A stretch of 19,617 bases of DNA from Xanthobacteraceae bacterium (GCA_019746355.1 JAIESC010000093.1:1-19617), one strand, 5' to 3'. Shown: positions 1 to 9,120, numbered from the stretch's first letter. Program-made: numbers and translations. Notes: a model not told the origin generated them from the sequence alone.

Positions 1-6
1 GCTAGA

Positions 7-73
7 GCATTTTCCGGCGAAAGCCTGCCCCGGACTTGATCCGGGGTGTGCAGCGGTTCGCCGCAGAAAAAGC
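7..73. repeat. Nested palindromic intergenic repeat at left edge
   Basis: An imperfect long inverted repeat: the arm at 7-21 (GCATTTTCCGGCGAA-like) pairs with 57-73 (TTCGCCGCAGAAAAAGC). Inside it is a perfect 7-bp hairpin, CCCCGGA at 28-34 and TCCGGGG at 40-46, with loop CTTGA. It lies just downstream of the thioesterase stop codon, so it may protect or end the transcript of the minus-strand operon. There is no clear U-tract, so I do not call it an intrinsic terminator. Elements with a GAGCATTTTCCGGCGAA-like core are familiar from Hyphomicrobiales genomes (from memory, not searched). No gene is visible in 1-93. Confidence 0.6.
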
Positions 74-93
74 GACTGAGCAAGAAGCCACCG

Positions 94-513
94 TTAAGGC
101 ACCGCGAACTTGGCGACGACCTCCCGCGGAATGGGCTTCGCCCGGATCTTTTCCGGATCGTCCGGGTTGCGTTCCGCCCAGACCCGCGTGTCGAAGCATT
201 CGACGCAAAGCTCGCCATGGAGCGTGATGCGGTGCTGTACGTCGAAGCTCGAGCGGCGGAACTCGGCCACCTTGGTTTCGATCACCACGTCGTCGCCGAA
301 TTTGGTGGGCTTGAGAAAGCGCGCCCGCGTGTCGACCATCGGGTACCCGTCGAACTTGAAGTGGCGCGTGAACTGGTATTTGGTCATGCCCAGCGCCTGC
401 GAGAACAGCGCGGTGGTGCAACTGTCGAACATCGCGAAGTAGCGCGGATAAAACACGATTCCCGCCGGATCGCAGTCGCCCCATTCGATGCGGGCGTGCC
501 GCGTGTAGATCAT
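94..513 (-). CDS. 4-hydroxybenzoyl-CoA-type acyl-CoA thioesterase (hotdog fold)
   Basis: A small hotdog-fold thioesterase of 139 residues, the usual size for the family. The signature GDCDPAGIVFYPRYF starts at residue 12. Asp15 aligns with the catalytic Asp17 of the Pseudomonas 4-hydroxybenzoyl-CoA thioesterase. Such enzymes hydrolyse an aromatic acyl-CoA to the free acid and CoA in the cytoplasm. It is the last gene of the minus-strand operon, 30 bases after the dehydrogenase gene, and fits release of an aroyl-CoA formed by side-chain thiolysis. I chose the ATG at 513. An in-frame TTG at 522 lies behind a GGGAGAG sequence and is an alternative that adds three residues. The substrate (4-hydroxybenzoyl-, vanilloyl- or protocatechuoyl-CoA) is inferred from neighbours. 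Confidence 0.85.
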   Translation of the reverse strand: MIYTRHARIEWGDCDPAGIVFYPRYFAMFDSCTTALFSQALGMTKYQFTRHFKFDGYPMVDTRARFLKPTKFGDDVVIETKVAEFRRSSFDVQHRITLHGELCVECFDTRVWAERNPDDPEKIRAKPIPREVVAKFAVP

Positions 514-543
514 GGTTCCCAAAAGACTCTCCCGGCCGGCAGT

Positions 544-1305
544 CTAGCGCGGCGCCATGCGAAGCGCACCGTCGATGCGGATCACCTCGCCGTTGAGATA
601 GGCGCTGCGCACGATGGTCAGCACCAGGTCGGCGAATTCGCGCGGCTCGCCGAGCCGCTTCGGGAACGGCACCGAGGCGCCGAGGCTTTCCTGCGCCGCC
701 TGCGGCAGCGCCTTGAGCATCGGCGTGGCGAAGATGCCGGGCGCGATCGCCATCACCCGGATGCCGAACTGCGATAGCTCGCGCGCGGCCGGGATGGTCA
801 GTGCCGCGACGCCGCCCTTCGACGCCGCATAGGCGGGCTGGCCGGTCTGGCCTTCGTAGGCCGCGACCGACGCGGTCGAGACGATCACGCCGCGCTCGCT
901 GTCGGCGAGCGGCTCGAGCGTCTGCATCTCGGCGGCACAGAGCCGCATCATGTTGAACGTGCCGATGAGGTTGATCGCGATCACCTTCTCGAACTCCGGC
1001 AGCGGCATCGGCCCGTCGCGGCCGACGATGCGCCTGGCCGGCCCGATGCCGGCGCAGTTGACCAGGATGCGCGCGGGGCCGTGCTTGTCGCGCGCCGCCT
1101 TCAGCGCCGCCACCGCGCCGTCGGCGCTGGTGACGTCGCAGCGCACGGCGATGCCGCCGATCCGGCCCGCGACCTCTTTCGCGCCGTCCACATTCACGTC
1201 GAGGCAGGCGACCTTCGCGCCGGCCTTCGCCAGCGCTGCCGCGGTCTCGGCGCCGAGGCCGGACGCGGCTCCGGTCACGATGGCGGCATGTCCTTTGGGG
1301 TCCAT
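544..1305 (-). CDS. SDR-family 3-hydroxyacyl-CoA dehydrogenase (HSD10-like)
   Basis: A classical short-chain dehydrogenase/reductase of 253 residues. The cofactor motif TGAASGLG is at residues 11-18, Asp36 ends the second strand (favouring NAD over NADP), NCAG is at 83-86, and the catalytic Ser146, Tyr159 and Lys163 are present (YAASK). The C-terminal pattern and the PGIFATPML loop resemble type II 3-hydroxyacyl-CoA dehydrogenases (HSD17B10-like). Set between a crotonase, an aryl-CoA ligase and a thioesterase, it would oxidise the 3-hydroxy intermediate made by the hydratase to a 3-oxoacyl-CoA. It belongs to the minus-strand operon; 126 bases holding a repeat separate it from the upstream ligase gene. 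The SDR family call is firm; the substrate is inferred. Confidence 0.85.
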   Translation of the reverse strand: MDPKGHAAIVTGAASGLGAETAAALAKAGAKVACLDVNVDGAKEVAGRIGGIAVRCDVTSADGAVAALKAARDKHGPARILVNCAGIGPARRIVGRDGPMPLPEFEKVIAINLIGTFNMMRLCAAEMQTLEPLADSERGVIVSTASVAAYEGQTGQPAYAASKGGVAALTIPAARELSQFGIRVMAIAPGIFATPMLKALPQAAQESLGASVPFPKRLGEPREFADLVLTIVRSAYLNGEVIRIDGALRMAPR

Positions 1306-1317
1306 CTCAGCTCTCTT

Positions 1318-1412
1318 GTCCCGGATGCGGTGCAGCGTGAGTGCGAAGCGCGAAACGATCCCACAAGCGCGGCCACGCGCGTCTTCGACGCGCTGTGGCT
1401 GACCCGGGACAC
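1318..1412. repeat. Intergenic palindromic repeat sharing a module with the 5999-6130 element
   Basis: The gap between the ligase stop and the SDR start holds an imperfect long inverted repeat with GTCCCGG at its left end and CCCGGGAC at its right end. On the minus strand, 1399-1361 matches plus-strand 6075-6113 at 33 of 39 positions, including the hairpin GCGCGTC..GACGCGC. The copies therefore look like a dispersed small element. It lies inside an operon, so it could affect the relative amounts of ligase and dehydrogenase mRNA. Confidence 0.6.
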
Positions 1413-1431
1413 GAGAGGCATACAGCGCGGG

Positions 1432-3309
1432 TCATTTCTCGTCGATGGAGATCACGTTGGCGGATTTTTGCGGCGCGTAGAGCTCCTCGACCAGCGTCTT
1501 GCGTCGCGTCAGCACCGCGCGCTGGTTGATCGAGCCTTTGTCGGTCGCCTCGCCGGCGTCGAGCGACGGCGGCTCGGCCATCAGGATCATCCGGCAGAGC
1601 CGCGTCGAGCTGCCCGTGCTCTGTTTGGCCAGCGCGTTCAGGCGGCGGCAAAATTCGTCGCGCAGTTTTGCGTCGGCCAGCACCGCGGCGGGCGCTGCAT
1701 CCGCGGCGAGCCCGCCGAGCTTGCGGCAGGCCTCGATGTCAGGAAACACCAGCACCGTGAGGTCGTCGCGGTCGGCGCCCGCGACCACTGCGTCGCGCAC
1801 CAGCGGCGCGCAATGATCGACGAGCTGCGCCCGCAGCGCGCCGGCACTCACCCAGGTGCCGCTCGCAAGTTTGAAGTCTTCGGCGAGCCGGCCGTCGAAC
1901 AGCAGCCCCAGGCTCGCATCGTTCGGATCGACGAACTTCAGCGCGTCGCCGATCTTGTAGAAGCCCTCGTCGTCGAACGCGTCCTTGGTCAGATCGGGCC
2001 TGCGCCAGTAGCCCGGCGTGATGTTCGGGCCGCGAAACCGGCACTCCAGCTTGCCTTCCGCCGGCACGAGCTTCATCTCGACGCCCGGCGGCGGCACACC
2101 GATGTTGCCCGGCCGCGGGAAGTCCCGGTTGCAGGCGACCGCAAGCGGCGAGGTTTCGGTGGAACCCGTGCTGGACAGGAAGATCACGCGCTCGCCGCAG
2201 GTCGCGACGCTCATCTCCTGCAACTCGTCCCACGCGAATTGCTGCAGGCTCGCGCCGGCATAGAACAGCACCTTGAGGCGGCTGAAGAAGTTCTTGCGCA
2301 GGTCCGCATCGGCGCGCAGGTAAGGCAGCAGCGCCTCAAAACCCTTCGGCACGTTGAAATAGATGGTCGGCGCGATCTCCTTCAGATTGCGCACCGTCGC
2401 GGCAACCGCGCCGGGCAGCGGCTTGCCTTCGTCGATGTAGAGCGAGCCGCCGTTGTCGAGCACCATGTTGAAGTTGTGGTTGCTGCCGAAGGTGTGGTTC
2501 CAGGGCAGCCAGTCGACGATCACGGGCGGCTCATCGCCGACGAACCTGAGACCCGCGCGCGCCATCGCCTGGTTCGAGCACAGCATGCGCTGGGTGTTGA
2601 TGACGCCTTTGGGATATCCGGTGGAGCCCGAGGTGAACAGGAACTTGGCGATGGTGTCGGGGCCGACCTTGGCATGGGCGGCATCGACCGCGGCGGTCGG
2701 CTCGGTCATCAGCAGGTCGGCGAACGCGGTGGTCGGGCGGCTGCCGAGCGGGTTCGAGGCGGTGATGATCTCGATGCCGATCGGCACGGCGGCATCGATG
2801 GCGCGGGCGAACGGCCTGCCGTCGGTCGCGTAGACGAGCCCCGGGGTCAGCGTCTCGACGATCGACTTGAGCTTGCCGAAGTCGGACGACATCAGCGAGT
2901 ACGGCACGGAGATCGGCGCGTAAGGCACACCGATCACCATCGCGGCGAGCGCAAGCAGCGCATGCTCGATGTCGTTGCCCGAGAGAATGACGATCGGCTT
3001 GTCCTGCGAAAGATCCCGCTCCAGCAGCGCCTGGGCGATGCTGCGCACCTGCGACAGCGTCTCGGCATAAGTAAGTTTGCGCCATGAGCCGTCGGCGGCG
3101 CGCTGCGCCAGGAATACGCGGTCGGGCGCGGCCTTGGCCCAGTGCTCGAGCCGCAGCGTCAGCTTGTCCGGATAGGCTTCAAGCGGATGCGGCGAGCGCA
3201 GATAAAGCGCACCGCCGGGCTCGCGCTCGACCAGCACGTCGGACGGCCCGAGCCGCACCGGCCGGAGCGGCGCGCTTGCCGCACTCGTGTTGCGCATTGC
3301 TTCAGCCAT
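1432..3309 (-). CDS. fcs: Feruloyl-CoA synthase-type aryl-CoA ligase
   Basis: An ANL-superfamily (AMP-forming) acid:CoA ligase of 625 residues, the length of feruloyl-CoA synthases. It has the P-loop TSGSTGYPKG at 226-235, the A5 motif YKIGDA at 452-457 with ribose-binding Asp456 region, the hinge region FDGRLAEDF at 471-479, and the catalytic A10 lysine Lys591 in DKGSINQRA. The stretch SSDFGKLKSIVETLTPGLVYATDG-like at 141-164 is typical of the feruloyl-CoA synthase branch. It would activate ferulate, caffeate or p-coumarate with ATP and CoA. The start at 3309 is three bases after the hydratase stop (3313), which implies translational coupling. An ATG four codons on is an alternative. Family confidence is high; the preferred hydroxycinnamate is not visible from sequence. 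Confidence 0.88.
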   Translation of the reverse strand: MAEAMRNTSAASAPLRPVRLGPSDVLVEREPGGALYLRSPHPLEAYPDKLTLRLEHWAKAAPDRVFLAQRAADGSWRKLTYAETLSQVRSIAQALLERDLSQDKPIVILSGNDIEHALLALAAMVIGVPYAPISVPYSLMSSDFGKLKSIVETLTPGLVYATDGRPFARAIDAAVPIGIEIITASNPLGSRPTTAFADLLMTEPTAAVDAAHAKVGPDTIAKFLFTSGSTGYPKGVINTQRMLCSNQAMARAGLRFVGDEPPVIVDWLPWNHTFGSNHNFNMVLDNGGSLYIDEGKPLPGAVAATVRNLKEIAPTIYFNVPKGFEALLPYLRADADLRKNFFSRLKVLFYAGASLQQFAWDELQEMSVATCGERVIFLSSTGSTETSPLAVACNRDFPRPGNIGVPPPGVEMKLVPAEGKLECRFRGPNITPGYWRRPDLTKDAFDDEGFYKIGDALKFVDPNDASLGLLFDGRLAEDFKLASGTWVSAGALRAQLVDHCAPLVRDAVVAGADRDDLTVLVFPDIEACRKLGGLAADAAPAAVLADAKLRDEFCRRLNALAKQSTGSSTRLCRMILMAEPPSLDAGEATDKGSINQRAVLTRRKTLVEELYAPQKSANVISIDEK

Positions 3310-3312
3310 GCT

Positions 3313-4161
3313 TCACCCCCGAAGCACCCTCTTGCCGCGCTTCTCCAGAAAATCCTTCAGTCGCGCCTTGGCCTCGTCGCTGCCTTGCGCGATCGCAGCC
3401 ATCAGCGACTCGGTCACGTAGCCGCTCGCCGGGTCGCTTTCGGCGATGCGCGGCAACACATGCATGATAGCGAAGTTGGTGATCGACGTGTTCTCGGCGA
3501 TTCGCTCGGCAAGCTCGATGCCCTTGGCCAGACCCTTGCCGTCGCCGACGAGATGATGCGACAGGCCCATCCCCTGGCCCTCTTCGGCGCCATAGGTGCG
3601 CCCGGTCAGCATCATCTCCTGCATGCGGGAGACGCCGATGAGCCGCGGCAGCCGCACCGACGCGCCGCCGCCCACATAGATGCCGCGGGTGCCTTCCGGC
3701 AGCGCGTAGTAGGTCGACCTCTCGGCGACGCGCACATGGGCCGCCGCGGCAAGCTCGAGCCCGCCGCCGACCACCGCGCCGTGCAGCACGGCGACGACCG
3801 GCACCCGGCCGAACTCGATGTGCTGGAACGCGCGGTGCCAAGACGCCGAATGCTCGACGCCTTCGGCGGTGTTGCGTTCGGTCAATTCGGTGAGGTCGAG
3901 ACCCGCGGAGAAATGCTCGCCCTCGCCGTTGAGCACGACGGCCCGGATGTCTTTCGGCAGGGTCTGGAAGAAGGCGGCGAGCCCCTCGACCATCGTGTCG
4001 TTCAGCGCGTTGCGCTTCTGCGGGCGCGCCAGCGTGATGATGGCGATGGCGCCCTGCCGCCTTGCCGCAAGCGAGGGCGGCAGATCGGGGGCAAAGCTGT
4101 CGCTCGGCCGCCCGGCGCTGGCTTTCCTGGTCTTCTTCGTCCGCTTGGTCCCCTTGGCCAT
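3313..4161 (-). CDS. Enoyl-CoA hydratase/isomerase (crotonase family), lysine-rich N-terminus
   Basis: A crotonase-fold protein of 282 residues from the ATG at 4161. The oxyanion-hole segments are HFSAGLDL (83-90) and HGAVVGGGLEL (128-138). Glu136 and Glu156 sit where the two catalytic glutamates of enoyl-CoA hydratase lie, so water addition to an unsaturated acyl-CoA is likely. Coupled to the ligase gene, it probably hydrates a hydroxycinnamoyl-CoA. It could instead be a feruloyl-CoA hydratase/lyase yielding vanillin, but no aldehyde dehydrogenase gene is in the window, while a 3-hydroxyacyl-CoA dehydrogenase and a thiolase are. The first 15 residues are very rich in Lys/Arg and precede a Pro-rich linker; this is unusual for the family. 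An upstream in-frame start at 4194 is possible but less likely. Confidence 0.85.
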   Translation of the reverse strand: MAKGTKRTKKTRKASAGRPSDSFAPDLPPSLAARRQGAIAIITLARPQKRNALNDTMVEGLAAFFQTLPKDIRAVVLNGEGEHFSAGLDLTELTERNTAEGVEHSASWHRAFQHIEFGRVPVVAVLHGAVVGGGLELAAAAHVRVAERSTYYALPEGTRGIYVGGGASVRLPRLIGVSRMQEMMLTGRTYGAEEGQGMGLSHHLVGDGKGLAKGIELAERIAENTSITNFAIMHVLPRIAESDPASGYVTESLMAAIAQGSDEAKARLKDFLEKRGKRVLRG

Positions 4162-4234
4162 CGGCGTCCCGGCAATTGTTGTCCTGGTCAACAATACGGG
4201 AATCTTGCGTGTCCAGCCGGGCCGGTCAAGCCGA

Positions 4235-4693
4235 CTAAAGCACCTCGTAGACCTGGATGGTCACCTGCCGGTTGGCACGGGCGCCGTAACCGATGGCGAG
4301 AATGCGGTTGAGCCAGGCCGCGCCCGGATCCGAGGTCTCGAACCGCATCGCGGTGCGGAAATAGTAGCGCGAGGGATCGACCGTCTCGTCGCGGGCCAGC
4401 GCCGCCATCACCTCGGGCGGGCCATGGCGGTAGCCCTCGGCGTTGACCAGGACGAGCCCGCCGGTGTCGGTCTCGATGGTGTAGCGCGCGGTCAGATGCA
4501 CCACGCCGTCGCTGCGCACGATCTGCCAGTCGGCACCGCCGGGCAGCACCTTGCCGTTGAGCTTCTCGCCCACGACCGTGCCGCCCATGATGTCGATGAT
4601 GCGGCGTTCGCCATAGGGCGTGGCGCCGAGCATCTGGATGCCGCCGAGCGGCGAGGTGACGGTGAAGATCGGCTTCTCGGAAACGAACGGCAT
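4235..4693 (-). CDS. DUF3237 family protein
   Basis: A 152-residue protein with features of the DUF3237 (UPF0311) family: an N-terminal PLGGIQMLGATPYGERRI segment, the GGTVVGEKLNGKVLPGGADW core and YRHGPPEVM towards the middle. No biochemical role is established for the family, to my knowledge, though its members often sit in aromatic-degradation loci. No signal peptide is visible, so it is probably cytoplasmic. It is the first gene of the minus-strand operon, 73 bases ahead of the hydratase gene. I use the ATG at 4693 because family homology starts near there. No good ribosome binding site precedes it, and a GTG at 4738 is in frame, so the start is uncertain. Confidence 0.72.
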   Translation of the reverse strand: MPFVSEKPIFTVTSPLGGIQMLGATPYGERRIIDIMGGTVVGEKLNGKVLPGGADWQIVRSDGVVHLTARYTIETDTGGLVLVNAEGYRHGPPEVMAALARDETVDPSRYYFRTAMRFETSDPGAAWLNRILAIGYGARANRQVTIQVYEVL

Positions 4694-4699
4694 GGTTGT

Positions 4700-4728
4700 T
4701 TGACCGGCTGGATGATGGCCCCTAAATT
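4700..4728 (+). promoter_or_regulatory. Candidate sigma70-type promoter of the thiolase gene
   Basis: In the 87-bp divergent control region, TTGACC (4700-4705, five of six to consensus) is followed after 17 bases by TAAATT (4723-4728, four of six). The predicted start near 4735 leaves a leader of about 45 bases with AAGGAG at 4768-4773, seven bases before the ATG at 4781. A short inverted repeat (CGGCA 4747-4751, TGCCG 4759-4763) lies between the start site and the Shine-Dalgarno sequence and could be a regulator site. This is pattern-based only. Confidence 0.45.
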
Positions 4729-4780
4729 CGCGCACCACCGTGCCGGCGGCAAGTTTGCTGCCGTTTCAAGGAGTTCGACC

Positions 4781-5986
<1,206 letters not shown>

Positions 5987-5998
5987 TATCTCGCCTCT

Positions 5999-6130
5999 GT
6001 CATTCCGGGGCGCGCCGCAGGCGCGAGCCCGGAATCCAGAGGCACAAGCAAGGTGTCTGGATTTCGGGTTCGCCGCCATAGCGCGTCCAAGACGCGCGTA
6101 AACGCGCTTATGGCGGCGCCCCGGAATGAC
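5999..6130. repeat. 132-bp palindromic element with perfect 15-bp terminal inverted repeats
   Basis: GTCATTCCGGGGCGC at 5999-6013 is matched exactly in inverse at 6116-6130. Inside are three further hairpins: CGCGCC/GGCGCG (6011-6016 and 6020-6025), 13-base arms at 6028-6040 and 6056-6068 with one mismatch, and a perfect 10-base pair CGCCGCCATA/TATGGCGGCG (6071-6080, 6109-6118) enclosing GCGCGTC/GACGCGC. The whole could fold as a cloverleaf. It occupies most of the gap between the thiolase gene and ligI and contains no gene. Confidence 0.8.
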
Positions 6131-6154
6131 GAAGAGAGAGTGGAGAACAACAAC

Positions 6155-7030
6155 GTGCCGATGAGTCCCGGCTACATCCCGTTTCATCCGAATCCGTCGA
6201 AGCCGAAATACAAGCCGCCGGCGGGCGCGGTGGACGCGCACAACCACGTGTTCGGCCCGGAGGCGAAGTTTCCGTTCGCACCCAAGCGCAAGTACACGCC
6301 ATGTGACGCGCCGAAGGAAAAGCTGTTCGCGCTGCACGACTTTCTCGGCTTCGACAAAGCGGTGATCGTGCAGGCGACCTGCCACGACACCGACAACCGG
6401 GCGCTGGTCGACGCGCTGGTGACGTCAAACGGACGCGCCAAGGGCGTGGCTTTTGTTGATGAGAGCTTCAGCGACGCGCAACTGAAGCAGCTTGACCGCG
6501 ACGGCATCAAGGGCGTGCGCTTCAACTTCATCAAGCGGCTGGTGGATTCGACGCCGAGGGACGTGATGGGGCGGATCGCCAACCGCATCGCCAAGCTCGG
6601 CTGGCACATCGTGATCTATTTTGAGCACGCCGATCTCGAGGAGATGGGCCCGTTCCTGAAATCGCTGCCGACCACCCTGGTGTTCGACCACATGGCCTGT
6701 CCGAACGTGAAGGAGGGCGTTGACGGCAAGCACTTCCAGAACTGGCTGAAGGCGCTTGATCAGTACAAGAACTGGATCACCAAGGTGACGTGCCCGGAGC
6801 GCTTCACCGTCGCCGGCCCGCCCTATGACGACGTGGTGCCGTTCGCGCGCGCCATCGTCGAGCGCTTCCCGGACCAGGTGATCTGGGGCACCGACTGGCC
6901 GCACCCGAACATGCCGAAGGAGGCGCCGGACGACGGGATCATCACCGACATGATCCCGAAGATCGCGCCGACCGCGGAGCTGCAGAAGAAGCTCCTGGTC
7001 GACAATCCGATGAAGCTCTACTGGGGCTGA
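6155..7030 (+). CDS. ligI: 2-pyrone-4,6-dicarboxylate hydrolase (LigI)
   Basis: An amidohydrolase-superfamily enzyme of 291 residues, close to the 293 of Sphingobium LigI. It opens the lactone ring of 2-pyrone-4,6-dicarboxylate in protocatechuate 4,5-cleavage. Visible landmarks are DAHNHVFGP (27-35) with His29 and His31, the GVRFNF strand, FDHMACPN in the middle and GTDWPHPN (245-252) with the general-base Asp247. LigI is unusual in this superfamily because it needs no metal. GGAG at 6142-6145 sits nine bases before the GTG at 6155, which I prefer; the ATG at 6161 would give a 15-base spacing. A longer frame from 6053 runs through the repeat element and is rejected. The next gene begins one base after its stop codon. 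Confidence 0.93.
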   Translation: MPMSPGYIPFHPNPSKPKYKPPAGAVDAHNHVFGPEAKFPFAPKRKYTPCDAPKEKLFALHDFLGFDKAVIVQATCHDTDNRALVDALVTSNGRAKGVAFVDESFSDAQLKQLDRDGIKGVRFNFIKRLVDSTPRDVMGRIANRIAKLGWHIVIYFEHADLEEMGPFLKSLPTTLVFDHMACPNVKEGVDGKHFQNWLKALDQYKNWITKVTCPERFTVAGPPYDDVVPFARAIVERFPDQVIWGTDWPHPNMPKEAPDDGIITDMIPKIAPTAELQKKLLVDNPMKLYWG

Positions 7031-7031
7031 G

Positions 7032-7523
7032 ATGGCCGACCATTATGTCCACCGGCTTCAGGTCAGCATGCCGCTGAAGACGGCCGAGGCCATTGCCGAC
7101 GCTGCGTTCAAGGCGGGTGAGGAGGCGAGGCTCCTGCCTCTCACCGTGGCGGTGCTCGACGTCGGCGGCAATATCGTCGTGCTGAAGCGGCAGGACGGCT
7201 CGGGCAATCTCCGCGCCGACATTGCCAGCGGCAAGGCGGCCGGCGCGCTCGGCATGGGCATCTCGAGCCGCACCATCCGCGACCGGCTGAAGGACCGCCC
7301 GGCGTTCCAGAGCGCCATCGCGGCGGCGTCGGACGGCAAGTTCATCCCGGTGCCGGGCGGGGTGCTGGTGCTGAACGAGCAGGGCGACGTGATCGGCGCG
7401 GTGGGCATCAGCGGCGATGCGTCCGACAAGGACGAGTATGCCGCGATCACCGGCGTGCACCGGGCCGGGCTGAAGACCCATCCCGAGGCGCCCGCGCCCA
7501 ACTGGCGCGACGCGGGCCTGTGA
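7032..7523 (+). CDS. GlcG/HbpS-family protein of unknown role
   Basis: A 163-residue protein of the GlcG/HbpS fold family (PF03928), recognisable from the order MPLKTAEAIADAAF, LTVAVLDVGGNIVVLKR, DIASGKAAGAL, VPGGVLVLNE and IGAVGISGDASDKDE. No signal peptide is visible, so it is probably cytoplasmic. Members include haem-binding HbpS and many proteins encoded beside catabolic enzymes, mostly without a known reaction. Only one base separates it from ligI, so the two are surely co-transcribed. A role in the pathway (isomerase, cofactor or iron handling) would be a guess. The gene is intact and its start is fixed by tight packing behind ligI. Confidence 0.85.
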   Translation: MADHYVHRLQVSMPLKTAEAIADAAFKAGEEARLLPLTVAVLDVGGNIVVLKRQDGSGNLRADIASGKAAGALGMGISSRTIRDRLKDRPAFQSAIAAASDGKFIPVPGGVLVLNEQGDVIGAVGISGDASDKDEYAAITGVHRAGLKTHPEAPAPNWRDAGL

Positions 7524-7544
7524 CATTCCCTTTTTGGAAATGAT

Positions 7545-7558
7545 TTGATTTCGATCAA
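7545..7558. promoter_or_regulatory. Perfect FNR/FixK-type box
   Basis: TTGATTTCGATCAA matches the FNR/FixK consensus TTGAT-N4-ATCAA at every specified base. It lies 22 bases after the GlcG-family stop codon and its centre is about 137 bases upstream of the ligA ATG. Regulators of this family (FNR, FixK, AadR in Rhodopseudomonas) respond to low oxygen directly or through another sensor. A class II activation site (-41.5) would put the start near 7593, where the -10 match (CAAACT, 7581-7586) is weak. Which regulator binds, and with what sign, cannot be read from the sequence. Confidence 0.6.
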
Positions 7559-7602
7559 CCGGCGTCGCACGCGCGTGTGTCAAACTGACGGGTGAGCCGC
7601 CG

Positions 7603-7631
7603 TTGCAAAGGCCGAAAACGGTGGATATATC
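7603..7631 (+). promoter_or_regulatory. Candidate ligAB promoter
   Basis: TTGCAA (7603-7608) and TATATC (7626-7631) are separated by 17 bases, giving a start near 7638 and a leader of about 50 bases. The -10 hexamer lies inside the palindrome at 7624-7642. This is pattern-based; a start further upstream, under the FNR-type box, is an alternative. Confidence 0.4.
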
Positions 7632-7642
7632 ATCGATATATC
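7624..7642. promoter_or_regulatory. Palindromic operator candidate upstream of ligA
   Basis: Two copies of the self-complementary octamer GATATATC (7624-7631 and 7635-7642) are separated by ATC. The AT-rich block stands out in a GC-rich region and overlaps the candidate -10 and start site, the position expected for a repressor operator. No regulator gene is nearby to assign it to. Confidence 0.45.
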
Positions 7643-7688
7643 AGCCTTTTTGCGGTCCTTCAGACCCGAGCCCGGAGCGGAGAAGCGC

Positions 7689-9120
<1,432 letters not shown>

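Noticed and set aside
1081..3087. A 668-codon plus-strand open frame opposite the ligase gene
   Set aside because: It is antisense to a ligase with all ANL motifs. The translation is Arg/His/Ala-rich without domain features, as expected of a GC-rich shadow frame.
5999..6130. Possible tRNA or CRISPR repeat suggested by the cloverleaf-like fold
   Set aside because: There is no anticodon arm, T-loop consensus or CCA end, and no regularly spaced repeats. The exact terminal inverted repeats fit an intergenic palindromic element.
6053..6154. N-terminal extension of LigI
   Set aside because: The added residues are encoded by the palindromic element and do not resemble LigI; a GGAG-preceded GTG at 6155 explains the start.
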